Below, one piece after another: positions 32,340 to 41,542 of a stretch of 64,000 bases of DNA. Under the pieces are notes generated by a model. That model saw only the letters and a list, made by a program, of their open reading frames with translations, had not been told where the DNA came from and made no database searches. This stretch comes from DAOUAT01 sp964551735 (GTDB taxonomy: Bacteria > Chloroflexota > Anaerolineae > CG2-30-64-16). The DNA lies in the NCBI GenBank assembly GCA_964551735.1, contig CAZKEF010000016.1, positions 1-64,000 of the forward strand. The letters run 5' to 3'. The position numbers and the translations under genes are program-made. Position 1 is the stretch's first letter, and every line of letters begins with the position of its first letter.

Positions 32340-35300
32340 ATGGAAGAACTGATCCGAATCGCCACGGCTGACTTGACCCGGTTCCTCAACACCCATTTGC
32401 CCGACCTATCTGAAGCCTGGTGGCCGAAGCATGTCGTGGACCGGCTCTCCTTTCAACAGCAACGCATGGTGCAAGAGCGCGGCCTCACCGCGTTAGGCCA
32501 GCTTGATCTCGCGGCGCTGCTGCGTGTCCTCGACCAAAACTGGTATGAGTTGTCCGGCAAGCTGGCGCTCCCCAGGGAGGGCCGGAACTGGGTCAAGGAG
32601 ATGCAGACCGTCCGGAACAAGTGGGCTCATTTGTCCGCCCAGGCAACGCCGCCGAGCGAGGTTTACCGTGAGGCTGACACGTTGAACCGGTTGCTGCAAA
32701 TGATCGGCTCCCCGCCGGTGTCTTTGCAGGCAGTGGAAGCTGTCCAGTCTACTGCCTTGCGCCAATTGGCTGACCGCGTCGCTGTGGAGGCGAATCATCC
32801 TGCTGTTGGCGCGGCGCCCGGCGGAGCAGGCCAGGCCGAGGATGCCGGAACTGGCTCAACGCCGGAACCTGGGCCGTTGTTTCATGTCGGTGACCTGGTC
32901 GCCCTGCGCTCCGACCCAGCGCAGGTGATGCCCGTGATTGAGGTCGTGCCGGGATCAGGCGAGTGCCGCTATCAGGTGTTTCAGAATAACACCAGAGCGG
33001 TCTACTACGAAAGCCAGTTGCAGGCATGGGTCGAACCGGCCGACGAACGGCGCATCCTCACCGCCGACGAGGTAAATGCTCACCTGACCAGCCTGCACCT
33101 CCTGTCCCCCTCGACCGCCAACCTCTTCTCGTTGCGCTCCGGGCGGATTACGTTCGTGCCATATCAGTATCGGCCGGTGCTGAAACTCATTCGTGCCGAC
33201 CGGCCGCGCCTGCTGATCGCCGACGAGGTGGGCGTGGGCAAGACCATCGAGGCCGGCCTGATCATCAAAGAGCTGCGGGCGCGCATGGAGCTGGAGTCGG
33301 TGCTGATCATTTGCCCGAAGGCGCTGGTGGCCGAGCGCAAATGGTTCCTGGAGATGAAGCGTTTCAATGAACATTTTGAGGAGCTGGATGGCCCACGGCT
33401 GAGGCATTGCCTCCAGGAAACCGATCTCGAAGGGGAGTGGCCGGAACGCTACGCCAGGACGATCCTGTCGTTTTCGTTGTTCGACTCGGATCTCGTGTTT
33501 GGGCGGACAGGGCGCGTCCGGAGCAGGGGCAACGGCCTGCTCAACCTGGACCCGCCGCCCAAGTTCGACCTGGTGATTGTTGATGAGGCGCATCATCTGC
33601 GCAATCCGGAGACTTTTCTGCACCAGGGTGTCCGTTACTTCTGCGACAACGCGCAAGCGGTGGTGTTCCTCACGGCCACGCCGGTGCAATTGGGAAGCGA
33701 GGATCTGTTCACCTTGCTGAACGTTCTGCGCCCCGATCTGGTGATTGACACGGCCAGCTTTGAGCAGATGGCCGCGCCCAATCGCTTCATCAACGCGGCC
33801 GTTCAACACGGCCGCGCGGCGCGGGAGGGTTGGCAGCACGAGGCCCGGTCACATCTCGACGCCGCAGCCCGGACGGAATGGGGCCGGCTGTTCTTGCGCG
33901 AGTCGGGAGCGTTTCAGAGCGTCTATGATCGGCTGCACGATGACGCGATCGAAGATGTCGAACGGGTCGCCCTGACCCGCGCCATCGAGGATTTGTATAC
34001 CTTCAGTCCCCTGATCAACCGGACGCGGCGCAGGGATATCGGTGAATTCACCACCCGCAAACCGGAGACGGTGTCCGTCGAGTTTGCGCCGACGCAGCGC
34101 GCGCTGCACGACGGGCTGCTCGATGTCATTGCGCGCATCCTGGCCTTCTGCCACGGCCAGCAAAACGTCAAGTTCATGATGACCACCATCCGCCGGCAGG
34201 CGGCGAGCTGTCTCTATGGCCTGGCGCCGCTGCTGCGGGATATCCTGGCGGGCAAGCTCGACCGGCTGGAGATCATGGAGGCGCTGGATGAAGAGATCGT
34301 GAACGGCGATCTGGGTTTCGTCGCCGAGGTGCGCGCCGATATCGCCGCGCTCCTGGAGCAGGCCAGCGTTCTGGATCCCTATGATCCGAAGGTGGAAGCG
34401 TTTGTGCAGATCCTGAGCGACAAGGACAGGCTGGCAAACAACAAAGCGCTGGTCTTCAGCACGTTTCGCCATACACTGAGCTACCTGGACAAGCACGTCC
34501 AGCGCACGGGCATGCGCGGGGGTTTGATTCACGGCGACATCCCTGATGACGACCGCAGGGAACTGCGCCGCCGCTTTGCGCTGCCCAGGGAAGACCCTGA
34601 CGCGCTGGATGTCCTGCTCTCGTCCGAGGTGGGCTGCGAAGGTCTCGACTTTCAACACTGCGACTTTCTCATCAACTACGATTTGCCGTGGAATCCCATG
34701 CGCATCGAACAGCGCATCGGCCGCATTGACCGCTACGGGCAGCAGAGCGAGGCGGTCGCCATCGTCAACCTGGTGACGCCGGGAACCGTGGACGCCGACA
34801 TCTACGAACGCTGTCTGTGGCGCATTGGTGTCTTTCAACATGCCGTGGGCGGCAACGAAGAGATCCTCGGCGCGATCACGCGCGAAATTCACGATATCGC
34901 CGAGCGGTTTGACCTGACGCCCGCGGAGCGCGCCGGCCAGTTGCAACAACTGGCCGACAACAGCATCCGCCAGATCAGGGAGGAACAGGAGCTCGAGGCG
35001 CGGCAAGCTGAACTCTTCGGCCTGAACATCCCGAACCAGTCCTGGCGCCAGGAGATCGAGGCAGCGGAGAGCTACTGGCTATCCCCGGCGGCGCTGCAAC
35101 GCTGTGTGACGCGCTACCTGGCCCAACGCCTGAGCCAGGAACAGGACTACCTGCTCGGCGAGAAGGCGCTCAAGACCCTGCGCCTCAGCCAGGATGCCAG
35201 GACAAAGCTGCTGGAAGATTTCCGAAAACAGCCGCGCTCCACGGACCCCGTGGCCCGTGAGTGGGAGAAGTGGCTGAAAGGCGGGCAACCGACGCTCCCT

Positions 35301-35933
35301 GTCACTTTCGACCAGCCGACGGCCGTGGCGCACCCCAAAGCCATGCATCTATCGGTCACGCATCCGCTGCTGCGCCAGTCTGCTCATCACCTCCACCTGG
35401 ATGCGGCCGCGTATACCGTCCTGGTGGCGCGAAGCGACGAGGTCCCGCCGGGCGATTACTGTTTCGGCATCTACCGCTGGCAGAAACAGGGGGTCCGGCC
35501 GGATGAAACGCTGGTTCCGATTGCCTCGGAGCCTGCGGTGGAGGCGAAGCTGCTGGCGCTGCTGCAAACGGCGACAACGCAGGCAGGGGCAGCGCTGCCT
35601 GCGCCGGCTGAGTTCGACGCGTTGGAAACGCGCCACCACGCCAGGTGGCGCGCTGCGCTGGCCGATCACGTGGCCGCGAACCGCCAACAGGTCGAGCATA
35701 GCATCCACAGCCTGACCGTAAGCCACCGGGCGCGCTGCACCGTGATCGAGGACCAGCTTGCCCGCGCGACCAACGACAAGATCCGCCTGATGAAGCAGAG
35801 CGAGCTGGCGCGGGCTAACGCCGACTTCGAGCGGCGGATGCGGGAACTTGAGCGGGCGGCCGGCAGTGGGGATATTCATGCGGGGGCGGTGTTGTTTGGG
35901 ACAATTGCAGTCAGGGCAGGAGATAGGCAATGA
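32340..35933 (+). CDS. HEPN (Swt1-type) - SNF2 helicase, putative defence protein
   Basis: The 1197-residue protein has an N-terminal Swt1-like HEPN domain (about 1-125: LAALLRVLDQNWYELSG, ending VRNKWAH, an RX4H motif). A small beta-rich module follows (HVGDLVALRSDP, about 180-225), then a SNF2-type helicase: motif I DEVGVGKTIEAG (about 293), motif II DEAHH (about 414), TATPVQ, and in the second lobe ALVFSTFRHTLSYLD, GCEGLDFQHC (about 766) and QRIGRIDRYGQ (about 790). The C-terminal 350 residues are helical and unassigned. The gene overlaps the next by ATGA, so the two are a translationally coupled pair. HEPN domains are often RNases in conflict systems; activity here is inference. Confidence 0.85.
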   Translation: MEELIRIATADLTRFLNTHLPDLSEAWWPKHVVDRLSFQQQRMVQERGLTALGQLDLAALLRVLDQNWYELSGKLALPREGRNWVKEMQTVRNKWAHLSAQATPPSEVYREADTLNRLLQMIGSPPVSLQAVEAVQSTALRQLADRVAVEANHPAVGAAPGGAGQAEDAGTGSTPEPGPLFHVGDLVALRSDPAQVMPVIEVVPGSGECRYQVFQNNTRAVYYESQLQAWVEPADERRILTADEVNAHLTSLHLLSPSTANLFSLRSGRITFVPYQYRPVLKLIRADRPRLLIADEVGVGKTIEAGLIIKELRARMELESVLIICPKALVAERKWFLEMKRFNEHFEELDGPRLRHCLQETDLEGEWPERYARTILSFSLFDSDLVFGRTGRVRSRGNGLLNLDPPPKFDLVIVDEAHHLRNPETFLHQGVRYFCDNAQAVVFLTATPVQLGSEDLFTLLNVLRPDLVIDTASFEQMAAPNRFINAAVQHGRAAREGWQHEARSHLDAAARTEWGRLFLRESGAFQSVYDRLHDDAIEDVERVALTRAIEDLYTFSPLINRTRRRDIGEFTTRKPETVSVEFAPTQRALHDGLLDVIARILAFCHGQQNVKFMMTTIRRQAASCLYGLAPLLRDILAGKLDRLEIMEALDEEIVNGDLGFVAEVRADIAALLEQASVLDPYDPKVEAFVQILSDKDRLANNKALVFSTFRHTLSYLDKHVQRTGMRGGLIHGDIPDDDRRELRRRFALPREDPDALDVLLSSEVGCEGLDFQHCDFLINYDLPWNPMRIEQRIGRIDRYGQQSEAVAIVNLVTPGTVDADIYERCLWRIGVFQHAVGGNEEILGAITREIHDIAERFDLTPAERAGQLQQLADNSIRQIREEQELEARQAELFGLNIPNQSWRQEIEAAESYWLSPAALQRCVTRYLAQRLSQEQDYLLGEKALKTLRLSQDARTKLLEDFRKQPRSTDPVAREWEKWLKGGQPTLPVTFDQPTAVAHPKAMHLSVTHPLLRQSAHHLHLDAAAYTVLVARSDEVPPGDYCFGIYRWQKQGVRPDETLVPIASEPAVEAKLLALLQTATTQAGAALPAPAEFDALETRHHARWRAALADHVAANRQQVEHSIHSLTVSHRARCTVIEDQLARATNDKIRLMKQSELARANADFERRMRELERAAGSGDIHAGAVLFGTIAVRAGDRQ

Positions 35934-38900
35934 ACGTTCTTGATGAAATTCGCGCCGAGAATCAAGAACTGGCGAATGTCTTGAAGAAGCGCGCTGGCAT
36001 CCGCAAGCTTGTTGAGGAGCTCTACCCAGACCGAGCGCACTTCATTTACGAACTGCTCCAAAATGCCGAGGATGCGAGGGCGACAGCAGCGACTTTCGAA
36101 CTCTCTCCCGACTCAGTCTCTTTTGAGCACAACGGACGTCCCTTTGATGAAAATGACGTGCGGGCGATCGCGGATATCGGCGAGAGCACCAAGAAAGATG
36201 ACAAGATAGGTCGCTTTGGTATCGGCTTTAAGGCCGTATTCGCTTACACTGAGACACCCCATATCTGGTCAGAAATCTACTCCTTCAAAATAGCGAATCT
36301 CGTGTTGCCCACGGTAATCCCGGAGCGATTGGAGCTCGGTGACAAAACGCGTTTTGAATTCTCCTTCAATAACCCCAAGAAGCCAGCACAGGTCGCCTAC
36401 GAAGAGATCAAGGCAGAGCTTGAGGGGCTGGCCGAAACTACGCTGCTGTTTCTGTCGCACCTGAAATGCATCAGTTGGCACATTGGATCAGAATCATCTG
36501 GTTGCATCATTCGGGAACCGCGATCAGAGCATCACATTGAGATACTCAAGCAGGGTGGACAAGGCACCACCCCCAGTTCGCATTTCTTGCGCTTTTCGGC
36601 GCCCACTGAGGAGCTGCCTGACCAGACCGTCTGCGTTGCGTTTCCGTTGGACTTTTTACCCAATGTCCAGAAGTTCGACCCCTCAAAGCCCATTGCGCGC
36701 CAGTTGAAAATCATTCCTACCACGGGTAGTGTTGCGGTTTACTTCCCGGCTGAAAAAGAGACATCCGGCCTTCGCTTTCACCTGCACGCGCCGTTCGTGC
36801 CCGAATTGAGCCGTGCCAGCATCAAGGATACAAGTGCGAATGAGCCGCTGTTCAGACAACTTGCCAAATTGGCGGCTGATTCGCTTCCTGATGTACGAGA
36901 CCTGGGTCTACTAACGGGTGAGTTTCTTGGCGTGTTGCCCAACCCACAGGATAACATCCCATCCCGATACGAGCCAATCCGTACTGCTATCACTGATGCA
37001 ATGAAGTGCAAGCCACTGACGCCAACGCATGCAAAGGCACATGCACCAGCGGTTCATCTCAGGCAGGCGAAAGCATCGCTCAAGGAATTGTTGACTGAAG
37101 AAGATCTGCAATTCCTGGTTCCCTGGAAGGAAGCGCCGCTGCAATGGGCGATTGGCGCGACACAGAAGAACAGCGATCAAGATCGCTTTCTGGCGGGGCT
37201 GGATATTTCTACGTGGGATATCGACCAGTTCGTAGAGTTATTGTTCGAGAAGTCTCCTGAAAGCGAAATGACTTTAGGACGTCCACCCTGGTGGGTTAAG
37301 GGGCCTGACCCGAAGTTTGTGCGGTGGCTGGCTACAAAGTCGGCAGAGTGGCATCAAGGAATGTACGCTTTACTGCACAATGAGGTTAAGGAATCCCGCA
37401 AACTGGAGAAGTTAAGACAGCTTCTAATTGTCCGGCTCAGTGATGGCAGCTATAGCACTGGCAACAAGTGCTACTTCCCATCCGATGGCATCGAACATGA
37501 TCCCGCCATGCCGCGGGTGGCTTTGGGTGTCTATACATCCGGTAAGAGCAAGGCGCAACAGGAAGCTGCGAGGAAATTGCTTGAACAGATTGGGGTTCGA
37601 GAGGTCGGGGAGACCGAGCAGATCGAAGGAATCCTGAAGCAGCGCTACGCCAGTGAAGACAAGCCGCCAGACGACGAAACCTATTGGAGGGATTTCAGAC
37701 GATTCGTTGCTCTTGTCGAAAAAGAGCCAGTCAAGGCCACCATCTTCAACTCATACTTCATTTTCAAGTTGGCTAACGGGAAAATAGGCAAGCCTGCCCA
37801 GGTCTATCTTGACTCACCATATCAGGAGACAGGACTTACAGCCTACTATGAGGCGCTGGGGGGCGATGCAAAAAGATGTGCATTAGCGGAGGTCTATCAG
37901 GAAAGTACTCTCTCCACTGAACAGCTGAGTAAGTTTGCTAAGACAATCGGGGCACAAGCCAAGCTGGAGATTAAGCGCAAATCTACTGATAGCCATCGCC
38001 TCGTGAACACACTGAGGGAGGAGTACCAGTATGGAGTTCGACGGACTGATACTGGAGTTGATGAGGACTGGATGATACCAGACCTGGAACTGCTGTTGCC
38101 CAAGAAGTCAGAGGCATTATCACGATTGGTGTGGCAAACCATGTGTAAGGCCGACAAGGAAGTACTGAAGGCTCGCTTTCGCCCCAATCAGCAATACTTG
38201 ACCAGAGAGCAGCCGTCTTCATTGGTTTTGCTCCTGCAGGAAACACCCTGGGTACCGCAAAGCGCCGGTGATTTCGTGCGTCCACAAGACGCGTCCAGGG
38301 CCTTGCTGCCCAAGGGATTCCCGTTCGATGAGGGCTATGAGTGGCTCAAGGCGATTCGCTTTGGCGAGAATGAGCAGCAACAATCAGAAGAACACAAAAG
38401 AAGGCAAGCGACAGCCAAAGAATTGGGCTTTCGTACCGACAGAGACTTGCAGGATGCGCAGTGGTTTGCCGGGCTCGATCTTGAAGAACGACAACAGTTC
38501 CGGGACGAACTTGAGAGAAAGCGCCGCCGTGACCTTCCACAGAACGAACCACGCAATCCAGAGCGCCGTGCTGAGCGCGTTGCCCAAAAAGCCACCAACG
38601 CTCCAGAACGCATCTCGGAGATGCGCCTGCGGTCGGTATCTATCGGTCGAGAAGAAGTAAAAACTGAAACAGAGCAATACCTGCGCGAACTCTACACGAA
38701 CGCCGATGGCGAGATGATCTGTCAGGTCTGCCATGATCGGCTTCCCTTCAAATTGGATGATGGCAACTACTACTTTGAGAAAGTCGAGTTTCTGGCTGAA
38801 CTACAGAATCGCCATTACCAGAATTATCTGGCCCTTTGTCCCAATCACGCGGCGATGTTTCAGTACGCCAATGGTTCAGGCGAAGTGATGATCGATCTGT

Positions 38901-39046
38901 TTCGGAAGATGTCGGGAAATGAATTCGAAATCGTTCTCGCTCAGGAAAGCACAACCATCTACTTCACAAAGACTCATGTTGCAGATTTGCGAGCTGTGAT
39001 TTCGGCGGATCAGGGTGCAAGAGCTGGAGCAGACGCCGCTCTATGA
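35930..39046 (+). CDS. Sacsin-like GHKL ATPase with C-terminal zinc motif
   Basis: The 1038-residue protein opens with a Bergerat-fold ATPase of the sacsin/Hsp90-like type: FIYELLQNAEDA (38-49), FEHNGRPFDENDVRAI (65-80), IGESTKKDDKIGRFGIGFKAVF (83-104). A long middle region has no motif I recognise. Near the C-terminus come a charged coiled-coil-like stretch (LEERQQFRDELERKRRRD) and a treble-clef-like pair, CQVC about 40 residues before LCPNHAAMF, similar to HNH-type folds but without the usual catalytic His before the second Cys. Base composition is clearly less GC-rich than the neighbours. It is translationally coupled to the HEPN-helicase and is probably its functional partner. Confidence 0.8.
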   Translation: MNVLDEIRAENQELANVLKKRAGIRKLVEELYPDRAHFIYELLQNAEDARATAATFELSPDSVSFEHNGRPFDENDVRAIADIGESTKKDDKIGRFGIGFKAVFAYTETPHIWSEIYSFKIANLVLPTVIPERLELGDKTRFEFSFNNPKKPAQVAYEEIKAELEGLAETTLLFLSHLKCISWHIGSESSGCIIREPRSEHHIEILKQGGQGTTPSSHFLRFSAPTEELPDQTVCVAFPLDFLPNVQKFDPSKPIARQLKIIPTTGSVAVYFPAEKETSGLRFHLHAPFVPELSRASIKDTSANEPLFRQLAKLAADSLPDVRDLGLLTGEFLGVLPNPQDNIPSRYEPIRTAITDAMKCKPLTPTHAKAHAPAVHLRQAKASLKELLTEEDLQFLVPWKEAPLQWAIGATQKNSDQDRFLAGLDISTWDIDQFVELLFEKSPESEMTLGRPPWWVKGPDPKFVRWLATKSAEWHQGMYALLHNEVKESRKLEKLRQLLIVRLSDGSYSTGNKCYFPSDGIEHDPAMPRVALGVYTSGKSKAQQEAARKLLEQIGVREVGETEQIEGILKQRYASEDKPPDDETYWRDFRRFVALVEKEPVKATIFNSYFIFKLANGKIGKPAQVYLDSPYQETGLTAYYEALGGDAKRCALAEVYQESTLSTEQLSKFAKTIGAQAKLEIKRKSTDSHRLVNTLREEYQYGVRRTDTGVDEDWMIPDLELLLPKKSEALSRLVWQTMCKADKEVLKARFRPNQQYLTREQPSSLVLLLQETPWVPQSAGDFVRPQDASRALLPKGFPFDEGYEWLKAIRFGENEQQQSEEHKRRQATAKELGFRTDRDLQDAQWFAGLDLEERQQFRDELERKRRRDLPQNEPRNPERRAERVAQKATNAPERISEMRLRSVSIGREEVKTETEQYLRELYTNADGEMICQVCHDRLPFKLDDGNYYFEKVEFLAELQNRHYQNYLALCPNHAAMFQYANGSGEVMIDLFRKMSGNEFEIVLAQESTTIYFTKTHVADLRAVISADQGARAGADAAL

Positions 39047-39252
39047 ATCTTGTATAGTCGGCATTCAATCCACCCATCAAGGCCCTCACACGGGCGATTC
39101 GGCGATAAGCACACCCTCCGTCATTGCTTTATGGCCGAAGCCGGCGGGTCATCGTCGGCTGCTAGGGTTGCTCGCCCTTCTCCATCTTGGGGTTGTGGAT
39201 AGGTCATTACGAACATCACCAGAGATAGAGGATGCCCCACCACAAAACACGG
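39047..39252. other. Gap after the ATPase gene
   Basis: I see no gene, RNA or clear repeat in these roughly 200 bases. The final part leads into the vapBC promoter. Confidence 0.5.
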
Positions 39253-39281
39253 TTGCCTGAACATCGGACTTGGGGTATACT
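39253..39281 (+). promoter_or_regulatory. Promoter of the vapBC-GyrI operon
   Basis: TTGCCT (39253-39258) and TATACT (39276-39281) are spaced by 17 bp. Confidence 0.6.
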
Positions 39282-39328
39282 GCACTTATGGTGAGCTCGG
39301 CTCATGCTCGAAAGTGGGTGATAATGCT

Positions 39329-39643
39329 ATGGGAAAAATGACATCAACAGCAGGGGGCTATCGAATCCAACTTGATCTGCCGCCGACCCTGTATCGGCGG
39401 CTTTCAGGTGAGGCCGCGCGTCGATCGGTTTCACTGGATCAGATAGTGCAACAGGTCCTAGAACGTTACGTAGAATCGGAGGCAGCCGCTTTCGATATCA
39501 CCCAAACCCATACCTGGCAGCTCTGCGGAGCGCTGGAAGTAGCAGAACCCGAACCGGAGTACGTTGTGGGACGTGATGAGCAGGGACAGGTGGTCACAAA
39601 CTACGCAGAGCATGTGGATGATGTGTTATATCGAGGTGGCTGA
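39329..39643 (+). CDS. Ribbon-helix-helix antitoxin of a VapBC pair
   Basis: About 104 residues. GGYRIQLDLPPTLYRRLSGEAARRSVSLDQIVQQVL is a typical ribbon-helix-helix DNA-binding unit (strand followed by two helices), and the C-terminal half (PEPEYVVGRDEQGQVVTNY) would wrap the toxin. The start is uncertain: GTG 39314, ATG 39329 and ATG 39338 are all in frame. Such antitoxins usually repress their own operon. Confidence 0.75.
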   Translation: MGKMTSTAGGYRIQLDLPPTLYRRLSGEAARRSVSLDQIVQQVLERYVESEAAAFDITQTHTWQLCGALEVAEPEPEYVVGRDEQGQVVTNYAEHVDDVLYRGG

Positions 39644-40056
39644 TGCCTGACATCATCGCAGACACATCGGCCTTGATCGCGTTTTTCGTTCGCTCGGAAG
39701 AGCATCACGCTGAGGCGCGACGCTATATGATGGCCCATCCGAGCACACGCTGGATCATCCTGGAATCTGTGTTCGATGAAACGACCACATGGTTTCGAGC
39801 GAAGGTGTCTCCAAGAGACTCGATTGCCATCGGCCGTGTCTTGCGGGAAGAACATCGTTATCGCCACCTCTCCGATGACGACGACAATGCCACCTGGGAA
39901 GCCTTCTGTCAGTACAACGATAAACGGTGGAGCTACACGGACTGCTCGATCCTCGTTATGACACGCCGTCTTGGTATTCGGCAAGTGTTCACCTTCGACG
40001 AGCATATTCGCCAGATGGCCGGCCTGGGCGTGATGCCGGTTCCGGCGGGGTTATGA
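39643..40056 (+). CDS. PIN-domain toxin (VapC-type)
   Basis: The 137-residue PIN nuclease has its four acidic residues: Asp7 (IADTSAL), Glu41 (ILESVF), Asp100 (SYTDCS) and Asp119 (FTFDEH). VapC toxins cleave tRNA or rRNA; the target here is unknown. The start overlaps the antitoxin stop by one base (TGATG) and its stop overlaps the next gene by ATGA, so three genes are coupled. Confidence 0.85.
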   Translation: MPDIIADTSALIAFFVRSEEHHAEARRYMMAHPSTRWIILESVFDETTTWFRAKVSPRDSIAIGRVLREEHRYRHLSDDDDNATWEAFCQYNDKRWSYTDCSILVMTRRLGIRQVFTFDEHIRQMAGLGVMPVPAGL

Positions 40057-40733
40057 CCCAACTCGACCTGCGCAAACAATGGCGCCACCTCTACGCGCCG
40101 CCGGCCGGCAAGGTGGCGCTGGTGGACGTGCCCGAATTCAAGTTCCTCATGATTGACGGCCGGATCGAGCCGGGGGAAGAACCGGGCACATCTCCGGCGT
40201 TTGGTGAGGCGATGGGCGCCCTTTACAGCGCGGCTTACACCCTCAAATTCATGTCGAAGCTCCGCAAGGAGGACCCGATTGACTACGGGGTGATGGCGCT
40301 GGAAGGGCTGTGGTGGGTGGAGGACGGCCGCTTCGACATCACGGTCAAAGATAACTGGGTTTACACCCTGCTGATCATGCAGCCCGACCACATCACGCCT
40401 GAGATGTTCGCCGAGGCGGTGGCGCAGGCGGCGAAGAAGAAGCCCAACCCTGCGCTCGCCCGCTTGCGGCTGGCGTCCTGGCGCGAGGGCCTCTGCGTGC
40501 AGGCCATGCACATCGGCCCTTACGCGACCGAGCCGGCGACGATCGAGAAGATGCAACGCTACGCCGAAGAAAACGGCTATCAGTTCACCAACAAGCACCA
40601 CGAGATCTACCTGGGCGACCCGCGCCGCGCCGACCCGGAGAAGCTGAAGACGGTGCTGCGGCATGGGGTGGTGCGAAGCGGCGAATCAGCGAATCGGGTG
40701 AATACCCTGGCACGTCTGAGTTGGCTCGCCTAA
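40053..40733 (+). CDS. GyrI-like small-molecule-binding protein
   Basis: The 226-residue protein belongs to the GyrI-like/SOUL-type superfamily: FKFLMIDGRIEPG, a paired beta-alpha repeat with VQAMHIGPYATEPATIEKMQRYAEENGY, and HHEIYLGDPRR with DPEKLKTVLRHGV. Stand-alone members bind or hydrolyse small hydrophobic molecules. The start overlaps the vapC stop (ATGA), an unusual partner for a toxin gene. The last 20 residues come after the conserved end and are encoded in part by a GCGAATCAGCGAATCGG word repeat. The stop overlaps the convergent pstB end. Confidence 0.8.
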   Translation: MTQLDLRKQWRHLYAPPAGKVALVDVPEFKFLMIDGRIEPGEEPGTSPAFGEAMGALYSAAYTLKFMSKLRKEDPIDYGVMALEGLWWVEDGRFDITVKDNWVYTLLIMQPDHITPEMFAEAVAQAAKKKPNPALARLRLASWREGLCVQAMHIGPYATEPATIEKMQRYAEENGYQFTNKHHEIYLGDPRRADPEKLKTVLRHGVVRSGESANRVNTLARLSWLA

Positions 40734-41482
40734 AACGCACCGGCCAGGTAATCGCGGGTGCGCGCGGCGCGCGGGTTGTTGAAGACCTCCGCCGCTGGCC
40801 CCGACTCGATCAGGTCGCCCAGGTACATGAAAATCACGTGATCGGCCAGGCGCTTCGCCTGCCGCAGGAGGTGCGTCACCAGCACCACGGTGTAATCCTT
40901 CTTCAGGTCCAGCAGGCGGGCCTCGATATGCTGGGCGGAGATGGGGTCCAGGGCCGAGGTTGGCTCGTCGCCCAGGATCACCTCAGGCTCGACAGCCAGG
41001 CCACGCGCCAGGCAGAGCCGCTGCTGCTGGCCCACCGATAGCCGCGCGGCCGGCGTATGCAGCCGATCCTTCACCTCGTCCCACAGCCCGGCCAACGTCA
41101 GGTAATGCTCGACGACGGCATCCATGCCCCGGCGGTCGGACATGCCGTGGATCCGGCGGCCATACGCCACATTGTCGTAGATGGACATGGGCAGCGGGAA
41201 CGGCCGCTGCGAGAGCAGGCCCGTCCGCTTGCGCACTTCGCCCACGTCCACGCCCGCGGCGTAGATGTCCTGTCCGGCCAGCAGCACCTGGCCGGACACG
41301 CGCACCCCATCGGTCAGCTCCAGCAGGCGGTTCAGGCTCTTCAGCAGCGTTGTCTTGCCGCAGCCCGATGGCCCCATGATCACCGTGATCTGGTTGCGCG
41401 GGATCTCTACACTGATATCCTTCAAGGCATGATGCCCGGCGTAGTGCACATTGAGATCGCACACGCTGATATGTGTTTCCAT
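40730..41482 (-). CDS. pstB: Phosphate ABC transporter ATPase
   Basis: The 250-residue PstB has Walker A MGPSGCGKTTLL, the ABC signature LSVGQQQRLCLARGL and Walker B VILGDEPTSALDPIS. It powers high-affinity phosphate import with PstS, PstC and PstA. ATG 41482 follows AGGAGG. It is the last gene of pstSCAB; no phoU follows. Confidence 0.93.
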   Translation of the reverse strand: METHISVCDLNVHYAGHHALKDISVEIPRNQITVIMGPSGCGKTTLLKSLNRLLELTDGVRVSGQVLLAGQDIYAAGVDVGEVRKRTGLLSQRPFPLPMSIYDNVAYGRRIHGMSDRRGMDAVVEHYLTLAGLWDEVKDRLHTPAARLSVGQQQRLCLARGLAVEPEVILGDEPTSALDPISAQHIEARLLDLKKDYTVVLVTHLLRQAKRLADHVIFMYLGDLIESGPAAEVFNNPRAARTRDYLAGAF

Positions 41483-41490
41483 ACCTTCCT

Positions 41491-41535
41491 CCTCCCTCGC
41501 CCGTCGCAACGGGTGAGGGCCGGGGTGTGATGACC
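41491..41535. repeat. Palindromic repeat between pstA and pstB
   Basis: CCCTCGCCCGT and ACGGGTGAGGG pair around CGCA and are followed by CCGGGGTG. It looks like a shortened form of a G/C-rich palindrome related to the one inside the EndoQ-UvrD gene (47874-47955), and it carries the pstB ribosome binding site at its edge. Confidence 0.6.
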
Positions 41536-41542
41536 GAGGGTC

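Noticed and set aside
31816..40733. Prophage or integrative element covering the accessory island
   Set aside because: No integrase, attachment repeats or structural genes were seen.
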